From: CAJXQU01 sp965223825
GTDB taxonomy: Bacteria; Pseudomonadota; Gammaproteobacteria; CAJXQU01
DNA length: 64,000 bases
NCBI GenBank assembly: GCA_965223825.1
Contig: OZ245018.1
Coordinates: forward strand, 2,170,001-2,234,000
Direction of reading: 5' to 3'
Shown here: piece by piece, positions 9,969-18,017 of the stretch
Layout of the letters: the number at the start of each line of letters is the position of its first letter
Position numbering within the stretch: position 1 is the first letter of the stretch
Translations under genes and position numbers: made by a program
The notes under the pieces: generated by a model
Seen by the model: the letters and a program-made list of their open reading frames with translations, nothing else
Told to the model about the DNA's origin: nothing
The model's database searches: none

Positions 9969-10178
9969 ATGCTTATACTGACAAGGCGAGTGGGCGAGGC
10001 GCTGATGATTGGTGACGAAGTCACTATCACCGTACTCGGAGTAAAGGGGAATCAGGTGCGACTGGGCGTAAATGCGCCTCGTGAGATTGCTGTACACAGA
10101 GAAGAAATTTACCAACGAATTCAAGATGAAAAAGATGACGGCACAGAAGATGCCGGAAATGTACAAGCATCAGAGTAA
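9969..10178 (+). CDS. csrA: Carbon storage regulator CsrA
   Basis: A 69-residue RNA-binding dimer that blocks or stabilises target mRNAs at GGA motifs. It starts MLILTRRVGEALMIGDEVT and keeps the RNA-contact residues Leu4 and Arg44 (HREEIY). The acidic C-terminal tail is a common variation. It sits 161 bp after lysC and just before tRNA-Ser, the standard csrA neighbourhood. A GGAG sequence is present upstream of the start. Confidence 0.97.
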   Translation: MLILTRRVGEALMIGDEVTITVLGVKGNQVRLGVNAPREIAVHREEIYQRIQDEKDDGTEDAGNVQASE

Positions 10179-10250
10179 TAAATTTATCTGTATCTGAACA
10201 ATCAAACCACACTTTTTTGATATTCTACTCACAATAAGTTTTACAATTCC

Positions 10251-10342
10251 GGAGAGGTGGCCGAGCGGCTGAAGGCGCTCCCCTGCTAAGGGAGTATACG
10301 GTTTATCCCGTATCGAGGGTTCGAATCCCTCTCTCTCCGCCA
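10251..10342 (+). tRNA. tRNA-Ser (GCT)
   Basis: A 92-nt class II tRNA starting GGAGAGGTGGCCGAGCGGC, with anticodon GCT in CCCTGCTAAGG, a long variable arm, T-arm GGGTTCGAATCCC and an encoded CCA. It follows csrA. I see no second copy of its 3' end nearby, so no evidence of integration at this tRNA. Confidence 0.97.
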
Positions 10343-10714
10343 TTTGTAACTCAAAAACTGCAAACACATTATTTTTATCCTTACCTTCACTTCATGGCGC
10401 CTGGCTGACACGAATACAAGTTAAGATAAAACTATTTCTTCGCTCTAGCGACACTCAGATCGCGATCCCAAAACACATAATCAATTCGAACAAATATCGT
10501 AGCCTTATCTCAATCCGTCATTTAAATCCCTGCTCGATTTGACGTTTTACTAATCAAATTACTCACGTAAATTTCCGGTGCAATACCTGACACTCATGAT
10601 AAAAAATTAGCACAGGCAATTTTCCCGACCTTTCCTGTGTAACAATTTTTATATTCCCCAATGCGGTAGCCCTGACTACACTTTAATCGTTGACCAACTA
10701 CAACGGGGGAAGTA
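10343..10714. other. Intergenic stretch after tRNA-Ser
   Basis: No convincing gene. A weak inverted repeat (CACAGG near 10613 with CCTGTG near 10634) and AT-rich sequence precede the DUF2235 gene. Its ribosome binding site GGGGGA near 10705 decides the GTG start at 10715. This is the boundary between core and accessory genes. Confidence 0.5.
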
Positions 10715-11848
10715 GTGGGTAAGAGGCTCATCATCTGTTGCGATGGGACAGGCAATGAAATTAAAGAAAACGAAAGCAACGTCTTAAAGTTCTATCGCCT
10801 CATCAAAAAAGAAAATACCGAAACCGAACAGATCGCGTTTTACGACACGGGCGTCGGCACGATCAGCGAAAGCGATGCCTGGTCGCGGTTTAAATCCAAA
10901 GCCTCTGGCATTTTTGGCCTGATCACCGGTTACGGTTTAGATTCCAACGTCCTCGACGCCTATCAATTTCTCTCTGATCACTACGAAGAAGACGACGAGA
11001 TCTACCTGCTCGGTTTCAGCCGAGGAGCCTACACCGTGCGTGTGCTGGCAGCGTTTATTCATATGGTGGGTATACTCAAACCCGAAAACCGCAACCTCAT
11101 GCGCTACGCCTTCACCACCTACAAACAAGCCAGTGAAAACGACGATTACGGTGCCGCATGGAAAATCAACGAAGTGCTCGACTCCCACCGCCCCACGATT
11201 CGCTTTATGGGCTGCTGGGATACCGTCGGCTCCGTGATCATTCCACGACCTGATCGTTTATACCTCCCATCGTTAGAAGAACTTGCCTTCACCAAAGTGA
11301 ACCCCAGCGTACAAACCTTCCGCCACGCACTCGCCATCGATGAAAAACGCCGCATGTTCCGCGTCTACCCGTGGGAAAACGATCAGCCCTATAAATCGAA
11401 TCCTTTTGTAAAAGACGACAACGCAGAACAACAAGACTGCAAACAACACTGGTTTATCGGCGTGCACTCCGATATCGGCGGCGGCTACCCGGAAGCCGAA
11501 AGTGGCCTCGCAAAAATTCCCCTCGCCTGGATGGTCAATGAAGCCAAACAAAACGGACTCGAGTTTCGAACAGAAATGGTCAAACGACTCGTTGAAGGCA
11601 GAAACCCGAAAAATGCCACACGGATCTACAGCGCACCTGATCCGAATGCAAAACTCCACAACTCCATGACATGGGGCTGGAAAGTCTTGGAGTATTTACC
11701 CAAACGGGATAAGCATAAAGAATGGAAAGAGAGGAAATCGTATTTTGGGTTTTATTTGCCTTGTTGTGAGCCTAGGCCTATTGGAGAAGATACGGTTATT
11801 CATGAGACTGTTAGTTCAAGAGAGTTATATAAACCTGAAAATTTATAG
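10715..11848 (+). CDS. DUF2235 alpha/beta-hydrolase (Tle1-like phospholipase family)
   Basis: A 377-residue protein with a GTG start (GGGGGA upstream). It begins GKRLIICCDGTGNEIKEN, the DUF2235 signature, and has a nucleophile elbow GFSRGAYTVR (Ser102) and a later VHSDIGGGY motif that supplies the acid residue in this fold. The family includes type VI secretion phospholipase effectors (Tle1) and many orphan cytoplasmic proteins. There is no signal peptide. No secretion gene, VgrG or immunity gene lies next to it, so an effector role is not supported by context. The GC content looks higher than in the following genes. Family assignment is firm; function is not. Confidence 0.8.
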   Translation: MGKRLIICCDGTGNEIKENESNVLKFYRLIKKENTETEQIAFYDTGVGTISESDAWSRFKSKASGIFGLITGYGLDSNVLDAYQFLSDHYEEDDEIYLLGFSRGAYTVRVLAAFIHMVGILKPENRNLMRYAFTTYKQASENDDYGAAWKINEVLDSHRPTIRFMGCWDTVGSVIIPRPDRLYLPSLEELAFTKVNPSVQTFRHALAIDEKRRMFRVYPWENDQPYKSNPFVKDDNAEQQDCKQHWFIGVHSDIGGGYPEAESGLAKIPLAWMVNEAKQNGLEFRTEMVKRLVEGRNPKNATRIYSAPDPNAKLHNSMTWGWKVLEYLPKRDKHKEWKERKSYFGFYLPCCEPRPIGEDTVIHETVSSRELYKPENL

Positions 11849-11900
11849 AAAAATAAGGTCGTTGAAATTTTAAAGATTAATATTCTGAGGTAAATATAGA

Positions 11901-12506
11901 ATGGATATTTTCACACGTTTCAATAGAAAGGATATTCAAGATCGTCAAATTGATACCTTAATAGGATTAAGCAAAGGAATTACAGCAGATGGAAAAGTAG
12001 TTCAAGCTGAAGCTGAGTTTCTACAAACATGGCTCATTCAAAACAGCCATTCACAAAATCCGATTATATTAAACTTATTGACCAAGGTTTCTGATATGTT
12101 ACAGGATGGGATTTTAGATAAAGATGAATCCACAGAGCTTCTAAACATCCTACACTTGATAACAGGTGAAAAGTCTAAGCTAGGTGAACTTAGTAAGTCA
12201 TCAACTCTTCCAATTAGCTCTCCCATTCCTGATATAAAATTCATAGGAAAAAACTTTTTATTCACTGGAACATGTGCCTTCGGAACGAGGAAACAATGTC
12301 AAGATGCAATTGAAGAACTTGGAGGGAGCCACTTGAATAAGGTAACAAAAAAACTTGATTATCTTATTTTAGGAACATACGTGACAGACAGCTGGGCTCA
12401 TGAGACTTTCGGCCGAAAAATCGAAAAAGCAATGGAGTATCGTGACTTAGGTATTCCAATAGCAATAATCACAGAAGAACACTGGATTACCGAGGCTGGA
12501 CTATAA
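11901..12506 (+). CDS. TerB-like N-terminus fused to a BRCT domain
   Basis: A 201-residue protein. Residues about 15-95 (LIGLSKGITADGKVVQAEAEFL) resemble the helical TerB/TerB-like module with its ADG-x-E acidic signature. Residues about 112-201 form a BRCT domain (FIGKNFLFTGTCAFGTRKQ, DYLILGTY, WITEAGL at the end). BRCT domains bind DNA ends or phosphopeptides and occur in NAD-dependent ligase. Here there is no ligase catalytic part. It lies 52 bp after the DUF2235 gene on the same strand, but no shared function is known. AT-rich sequence. The domain calls are by eye: BRCT confident, TerB moderate. Confidence 0.65.
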   Translation: MDIFTRFNRKDIQDRQIDTLIGLSKGITADGKVVQAEAEFLQTWLIQNSHSQNPIILNLLTKVSDMLQDGILDKDESTELLNILHLITGEKSKLGELSKSSTLPISSPIPDIKFIGKNFLFTGTCAFGTRKQCQDAIEELGGSHLNKVTKKLDYLILGTYVTDSWAHETFGRKIEKAMEYRDLGIPIAIITEEHWITEAGL

Positions 12507-12758
12507 CAAAGTATTAAGGGATATGAGCTCTTTAGTTAATATAATCCTGAGAACTTGATGATCTAATAGTAGATATATAATTAGAATGTTCACTCTCGAC
12601 TAAAAGTAGGCGTCAAGGTCAATTCCATCATTTCAAATTTGATAGATAGATAAAGGTAACTGTAGCAATAAATTACAGAAGCTAATCAAATAGCTTTGAT
12701 TGAATCAAGTTAACTAGCTTTTCTTTTTTATCTCACTTGCATGAGGGAGTAGACTTTA

Positions 12759-15341
12759 ATGCCGTATCAAGATGCCACTGGGTACCTTATGGAACTACGT
12801 ACTACAGTTAATCAAGGCTGGTTCAATGTTCTATGCGACCTAGCTCTGAATGCCACAGGTGAGCCAGTCACACCAGAACAACTTAATAGCATATGGAGTG
12901 TACTTCATAACCCAGCCAGCTATACCCCTTTAGTAAACCCAGATTTCCAAATGAATGGGGCTGCCCAGCCAAATAGAGCACAACCGGTATTTTTGGAAAA
13001 AATTGACAGTTTCAATGGGTTTAAAAAACTCTCAGATGGGTTGCAGGTTCAACTTGAAAAGCAAATCACGCTTATTTTCGGTGCGAACGGCTCTGGTAAA
13101 TCCAGTATTTGCCAAGCCCTTAAGGTTCTTGCCAGTCCAGAACAACCAAACAACCCCTTACATAATGCAAGATCAGCCACCCCGCCCAGACCTTCATTTA
13201 ATTTCAGGTTTCGTGGAGATACACAAGATCGCGCTTGGTCAGAGCAAGACGGTTTTGGGGGGGCAGGAGAATATATAAAGTATTTTGATTCGACAGCCGC
13301 CCTCCGGTACATAAACGATAATATTGAAACTGAAGCCTCAGTTGAAATATCTGTATTTCGGCTAGAAATATTTAATTATGCGCGCACTTTTCTCGATAGT
13401 TTTCAAAGCTTTTCCCGTCAGATTATTAATGAACAGACTTCCAGACTTAACCAACGCATAGAGTCTTTAAAACAAAGGATTATTCAAACTGTCGATGTCG
13501 AACAAGAACCTTTTGCAAGCTGGTCACCGAGACAAACAAGACAAATGGCTGACTGGATAAACCAGCTTGAGCAATTTGACACTGCAAAGGAAAAAGAACT
13601 TGCCGATACTGAAAAAAACCTTGCACAACAAATCGCTGCTTCTAGCGAAGAAGGTTTAATAACTTTAAACGCTCAACTTACTCTCATCAATCAGCTTGAG
13701 CAAAAATTAATACAACTCAACCAATACTGCTCATCTACCCCACTTGCAGAATTACAGCAAGCCGAAGTTGATATACTCCAAAAAAGAGCTGCACAAGCAG
13801 AGCTTTCAAAAGGTATTTTCCCTGAGGGGGCCGCAAATGCTGAACAAAGACGCGCCTTGATTAACTCTGCTTCTCACCTGACTAATTACGAGATGGCAAA
13901 AGCAAATGAAGCAGAATGTCCTCTGTGTTTTCAGAAGCTGGATGATAATGCTGAAACTGTATTTCGCTCGTATCATGCTTTTTTAACATCTGCACTTCAA
14001 AGCGAAATTAATTCTCTTTCTTCTAAGGTTAATAATGCAAAACCACAATTAAACAACATACGTACATTTGAGCTTGGGAATTATCAACCCTGTGAAAACT
14101 TTTTCCCTCCTAATTTTTTCAACGCTCTGTCAACACTAACAAATACAATTATACAATCTATGCCTATTGAGAGTTCACCTATATCCACTGGCAATTCAGG
14201 CGGATTTTCAAAATCAGGAGAGTTGCCAATATTTATTCAGTCTGTATCAGCTGTGCGGCAACAACTTGAGGAAACGATTAACAAAGGAACGGAAGATAAA
14301 CAAGCTCTGGATAAGAAAATTAAACAGTTACAAGGTCAGATAGGAAACCTAAAGGCTCTCCAAAAAGTCCATATAAACCGTCAGGAAATTCAAGAAATCT
14401 GTAAAGATATACAAAGCTTTATCCCGACAGAAAATAATTACAATGTAATTAACTTTATCGATATATCGCGCAGGATGAGCATTGAGGGAAAAAAAGCTCA
14501 TAACGAACTTGTTCTGAGCACTTATGAGCAGCAACTCAACTCTGAATATGTCACATTAAGCGGCATGACACTTGAGGAAATGGGCGTGAAGCTAGCAAGC
14601 CAGGGGAGGCAGCAGGACGTTATCGTTACACCAGAAATTGGTGGTAACCACATTCAGCGTATATTGAGTGAAGGTGAGCAAAAAGTACATTCCCTTGCGA
14701 CTTTTATGTGCGAAGCCGTAACCAGACCTCAGCAAGTTTTGGTTTTTGATGACCCTGTTACGAGCTTTGACTACAACTATGTTTCAAATTTCTGCGAAAG
14801 GCTACGCGACCTTGTCAGGAACCAGCCAGAAACCCAAATCATTATGCTCACTCATAATTGGGACTTCTTCGTGAACCTACAAACAGTTCTCAACAAATCA
14901 GGTTTTAACAATCAGCTATCAGTTCAGGTACTTGAAAACTGTTCAACTGTTATTGAATACAATGAGAAATGGGATGAGCTTTGCCAGCAAATTCAAACGG
15001 TTATGAGCTTGACAGGGGAACCTAGCCAAACAGAAAAAGAAAGGTTGTCAGGTCTTATGCGCCGATTGATAGAGCGTTTAACAAACAGCTTTGTTTTTAA
15101 TGAACAACGTCATCAATACAAAGTAAAAAGTTTGCCTGTTTCTGATTTCCAGAGTTTTACAAAAATCGTTCCTTTGCAAACTGACGAAGCAAATCAACTT
15201 TCCGATTTGTACAGCAGGCTAAGCCCAACAGAGCATGATGATATTCGCACCTTTTACACAACCAAAACCAAAGAACAATACAATACTTGGTATCAGGAAA
15301 TTATCGCAATAAAAGATGCTGTTAAGGCACGAAGACCATAA
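12759..15341 (+). CDS. AAA_13-type ABC ATPase with zinc-hook coiled coil; RloC/PrrC-like candidate
   Basis: An 860-residue SMC/Rad50-like protein. Walker A is FGANGSGKSS (residues 107-116), followed by a long coiled coil with a CPLC zinc-hook motif (Cys387, Cys390) at its apex. A second coiled coil leads to the ABC signature LSEGE (636-640), Walker B LVFDDPVTSFD (661 on) and an LTHNWDF H-loop. The AAA_13 family includes the anticodon nucleases PrrC and RloC, and RloC has this zinc-hook layout. After the ATPase a C-terminal region holds R768-x3-E772 and His826, which could form the Arg-Glu-His set of such nucleases, but this was matched by eye only. There is no adjacent restriction-modification gene. 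It could also be a defence or repair ATPase with no nuclease activity. Confidence 0.7.
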   Translation: MPYQDATGYLMELRTTVNQGWFNVLCDLALNATGEPVTPEQLNSIWSVLHNPASYTPLVNPDFQMNGAAQPNRAQPVFLEKIDSFNGFKKLSDGLQVQLEKQITLIFGANGSGKSSICQALKVLASPEQPNNPLHNARSATPPRPSFNFRFRGDTQDRAWSEQDGFGGAGEYIKYFDSTAALRYINDNIETEASVEISVFRLEIFNYARTFLDSFQSFSRQIINEQTSRLNQRIESLKQRIIQTVDVEQEPFASWSPRQTRQMADWINQLEQFDTAKEKELADTEKNLAQQIAASSEEGLITLNAQLTLINQLEQKLIQLNQYCSSTPLAELQQAEVDILQKRAAQAELSKGIFPEGAANAEQRRALINSASHLTNYEMAKANEAECPLCFQKLDDNAETVFRSYHAFLTSALQSEINSLSSKVNNAKPQLNNIRTFELGNYQPCENFFPPNFFNALSTLTNTIIQSMPIESSPISTGNSGGFSKSGELPIFIQSVSAVRQQLEETINKGTEDKQALDKKIKQLQGQIGNLKALQKVHINRQEIQEICKDIQSFIPTENNYNVINFIDISRRMSIEGKKAHNELVLSTYEQQLNSEYVTLSGMTLEEMGVKLASQGRQQDVIVTPEIGGNHIQRILSEGEQKVHSLATFMCEAVTRPQQVLVFDDPVTSFDYNYVSNFCERLRDLVRNQPETQIIMLTHNWDFFVNLQTVLNKSGFNNQLSVQVLENCSTVIEYNEKWDELCQQIQTVMSLTGEPSQTEKERLSGLMRRLIERLTNSFVFNEQRHQYKVKSLPVSDFQSFTKIVPLQTDEANQLSDLYSRLSPTEHDDIRTFYTTKTKEQYNTWYQEIIAIKDAVKARRP

Positions 15342-15556
15342 TAGGTGATGAACTAGATGACTTGACCAAATAGCCACTTTTGGCTGGGAACTGACTAACG
15401 TCTATAGCCATTCATCTTTAAAAATTAAGACTTAATACTATTGAATGCCACAAAACAAAACCTCTACACCCACCTCTAAGCTGAACTATACTCACTAAAC
15501 CAACTCCTAATAAATACACCGCTCATCTTTTGCCTTACCACACCGGAGTAGTGGTT

Positions 15557-16006
15557 ATGAGAACTATAAACCTGATCACTCTGTTTTTGATCTTACTCTC
15601 TCCTGAGTTCTTACACGCTCGTGTTCCTCAAATCGCTGATCCCAAACTCACTGATATTGCGATGGTCAAGGCTGATCATGGTGCTGTGATTATCTATAAC
15701 CCGTTTATTTGCCAGCATATTGGGATTGCATGCCATTTTTTTATCACGCATGAACATGGTCATCTTGAATTTGGTCATCAGACTATGGAAGGCAATTATC
15801 CACCTGATCGGGAGTTGCAAGCAGATTGTTGGGCTGCGGCAAATGCTAACCCTTATGCAACCTTCGCTGCTTATCAGCTCTTTATGAGTGGCAGAAGCAG
15901 CTCAAACTGGGAGGTTTATGGCAGCCCGGTTGATCGGGCTGAACATGTGCGTGAGTGTGCGATTAAGGTGGGTAATTGGGTTGGGATTGATGTGGAAGAG
16001 AGCTAA
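15557..16006 (+). CDS. Small exported HExxH protein (putative zincin metallopeptidase)
   Basis: A 149-residue protein starting MRTINLITLFLILLSPE, a likely signal peptide cleaved after HA. It contains HEHGH (an HExxH zinc motif) followed about 20 residues later by RELQADCWAA, whose E-x-x-AD pattern is the third-ligand motif of M48/ImmA-like zincins. The protein is much shorter than M48 peptidases and has no further domain. GGAG lies about 12 bp before this ATG; a frame start 9 codons upstream is possible. Substrate and role unknown. The metal motif is seen directly; the enzyme activity is inferred. Confidence 0.55.
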   Translation: MRTINLITLFLILLSPEFLHARVPQIADPKLTDIAMVKADHGAVIIYNPFICQHIGIACHFFITHEHGHLEFGHQTMEGNYPPDRELQADCWAAANANPYATFAAYQLFMSGRSSSNWEVYGSPVDRAEHVRECAIKVGNWVGIDVEES

Positions 16007-16133
16007 CGAACCCAGCCTAGATCAAGGGATCAGCCAACTTGATTATTTTTTCTCTGCCCAAAAATTCAAAGACCAGTCTCAATCTCTTTTATTACTGAAG
16101 CAAGATTAACTTTTAACGATTAAAAAGGTTTAC

Positions 16134-17738
16134 CTAGATCGATTTCAATTCACCCTCTTTACTATCAGGCTGTATATCACTCAGTTCTGAAATAAACTCA
16201 TCGGCGAAACCGGTGCCGACTTCGGTATAGAAGTTAAAGACTTTATCGATGCCTAGCTCGATTAATTGTTGACGTTCATCTTCATAACGTACGATAGCGG
16301 CGATCTGCCCTTGGTAATTTGCGTTTCTTAATTGCATGGCAATATTACTGATATCTTCAATTGATGAGATGGTGATTAAAATTAATTTAATCGCTGAGAC
16401 ATCCAGGCTTTCCCACAAGTCATGATCTTCCCCGTCGCCATAAAAAACGTGTTGACCCTGATCGAGTAACGCTTTGATTTTCTCCTGATCAGCATCCATG
16501 CCCCAGACACGATCACCAATCAGGTTATACAGCACTTGAAAAGCACCTTGCCCCACTCGCCCCATTCCGATAACCATGACTTCGGTTTTTTCTGGTTGCA
16601 CGAGTATGTCTTCTTTCAATAATTTTTTTCGTTGGAAACGTTTAATCTTATCTTGAAATTTTGAATATATTGAATGGGCGGAGTGATACAAAATACTGGT
16701 AATGATAAAAGAAATTGAAACGGCAAGTGCCAGGATAACGAGCCATTCCTTACTGATCCAGCCAGCATCGGTACTGATGGCAAGCACGATTAAGCCAAAT
16801 TCACTAAAGTTACTTAGCGCAAGTGCAGAGAGGTATGCACTTCGGGCTCTCACGCGTAAGCCGACAAAGATAAAAAAGAATAAGAAGAATTTTAAAACCA
16901 GCAGCAGACTTAAACCTAATGCCATTAACAGCATTGGGACATCAGGCAGCGCGGTAAAGCCGATGGAGAGAAAGAAGCCTATTAGAAAAATGTCTTTAAA
17001 GGCGAGGAGTGATTTGGAAAGCTCACCCGCTTTTGGATGTTGGCTGATCAACATGCCGAAAATTAACGCACCAAGATCACCTTTTACGCCCACCAGCGTA
17101 AATAACTCATAAGCACCGAGCGCGAAAAAAAAGCCCGTTAGCGGTAATAATTCACCATGGCCCGCTTTGTTGAGAACTAAATTGATGAGTGGGCGGGCAA
17201 ACGGAAGCCCGAATAACAGTAACGCCCAAATAGTCGGTGTTTTGCCCGTTGCTAACACCAGAAATACCACGGCGATAATATCCTGCATTACCAGGACGGC
17301 AATGGAGAGTCTTCCGTGGCGTGTTTTCATTTCGCCATTTTCTTCGAGCATTTTTACAATGCACACCGTGCTACTAAAGCTTAACGCAAAGCCCAGTAAT
17401 GCAGCGGATTGTAGGTTTAGATCAAGAAAATAAGGAACTGAAATTGTCACTAGCAGCATGGCGAATGAGGTAAAGACTACTGTCCAGATCAACATGTTCG
17501 ATCCGGTGCCGCCCCAAACCTCTCGCTTTAGTAAATCTTTCACATTGAGCTTAAGCCCAATGGTGAATAGCATCAGCGTGATACCGAGATCGGCAAGCGT
17601 ATTGAGGTTTTGATCAGGCTCGATACCAATAAAATTGAGTAGAAATCCGGCAAACAAGAAACCTATCAATGGGGGTAAAGCCACTAGCTTTACGCAAAAG
17701 CCGCAAAGAAAGGCGAAGAGTATCCAAATAAAGTCCAT
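16134..17738 (-). CDS. CPA2 cation:proton antiporter with TrkA-N domain (KefB/YbaL-like)
   Basis: A 534-residue inner-membrane protein. Residues 1 to about 370 form a dozen hydrophobic segments of the sodium/hydrogen exchanger fold (VALPPLIGFLFAGFLLNF, GITLMLFTIGLKLN, SFSSTVCIVKMLEE). Residues about 395-510 form a Rossmann RCK/TrkA-N domain (VMVIGMGRVGQGAFQ, FYGDGEDHDLW) that binds a nucleotide and gates transport. This is the layout of KefB/KefC and YbaL potassium or sodium efflux systems, with no partner KefF/KefG gene nearby. It stands alone, convergent with the preceding gene. Which cation is moved cannot be said. Confidence 0.85.
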   Translation of the reverse strand: MDFIWILFAFLCGFCVKLVALPPLIGFLFAGFLLNFIGIEPDQNLNTLADLGITLMLFTIGLKLNVKDLLKREVWGGTGSNMLIWTVVFTSFAMLLVTISVPYFLDLNLQSAALLGFALSFSSTVCIVKMLEENGEMKTRHGRLSIAVLVMQDIIAVVFLVLATGKTPTIWALLLFGLPFARPLINLVLNKAGHGELLPLTGFFFALGAYELFTLVGVKGDLGALIFGMLISQHPKAGELSKSLLAFKDIFLIGFFLSIGFTALPDVPMLLMALGLSLLLVLKFFLFFFIFVGLRVRARSAYLSALALSNFSEFGLIVLAISTDAGWISKEWLVILALAVSISFIITSILYHSAHSIYSKFQDKIKRFQRKKLLKEDILVQPEKTEVMVIGMGRVGQGAFQVLYNLIGDRVWGMDADQEKIKALLDQGQHVFYGDGEDHDLWESLDVSAIKLILITISSIEDISNIAMQLRNANYQGQIAAIVRYEDERQQLIELGIDKVFNFYTEVGTGFADEFISELSDIQPDSKEGELKSI

Positions 17739-18017
17739 AACGACTATCTAAATGTTAGTGTGAAAAATATACATAAACTCAAGGAGCGTCACAGTCGTCA
17801 TTTCCTTTTTTTATGTTTTTTTGGAGCACGATTGAAATAGCCACAATTCAACGTGCTCACCCTGAGCAATCTAAAAGTTAACCTTGTATCGTTCAAATTA
17901 CGTTAACTTTTTATTCGTTAATGAGTTTACGGTGTCAGGATCCTTTAATCAAAACTTCGAATTAACTATTACAAATAATCACCTGAAGACTAGATCCCAA
18001 TACCTGACCTGAAAACT

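Noticed and set aside
10715..11848. Type VI secretion effector
   Set aside because: The DUF2235 fold is shared with Tle1 effectors, but there is no VgrG, PAAR, chaperone or immunity gene beside it, so the role is not claimed.
10251..16006. Island integrated at tRNA-Ser(GCT)
   Set aside because: The block next to this tRNA looks accessory, but I found no second copy of the tRNA 3' end and no integrase there.
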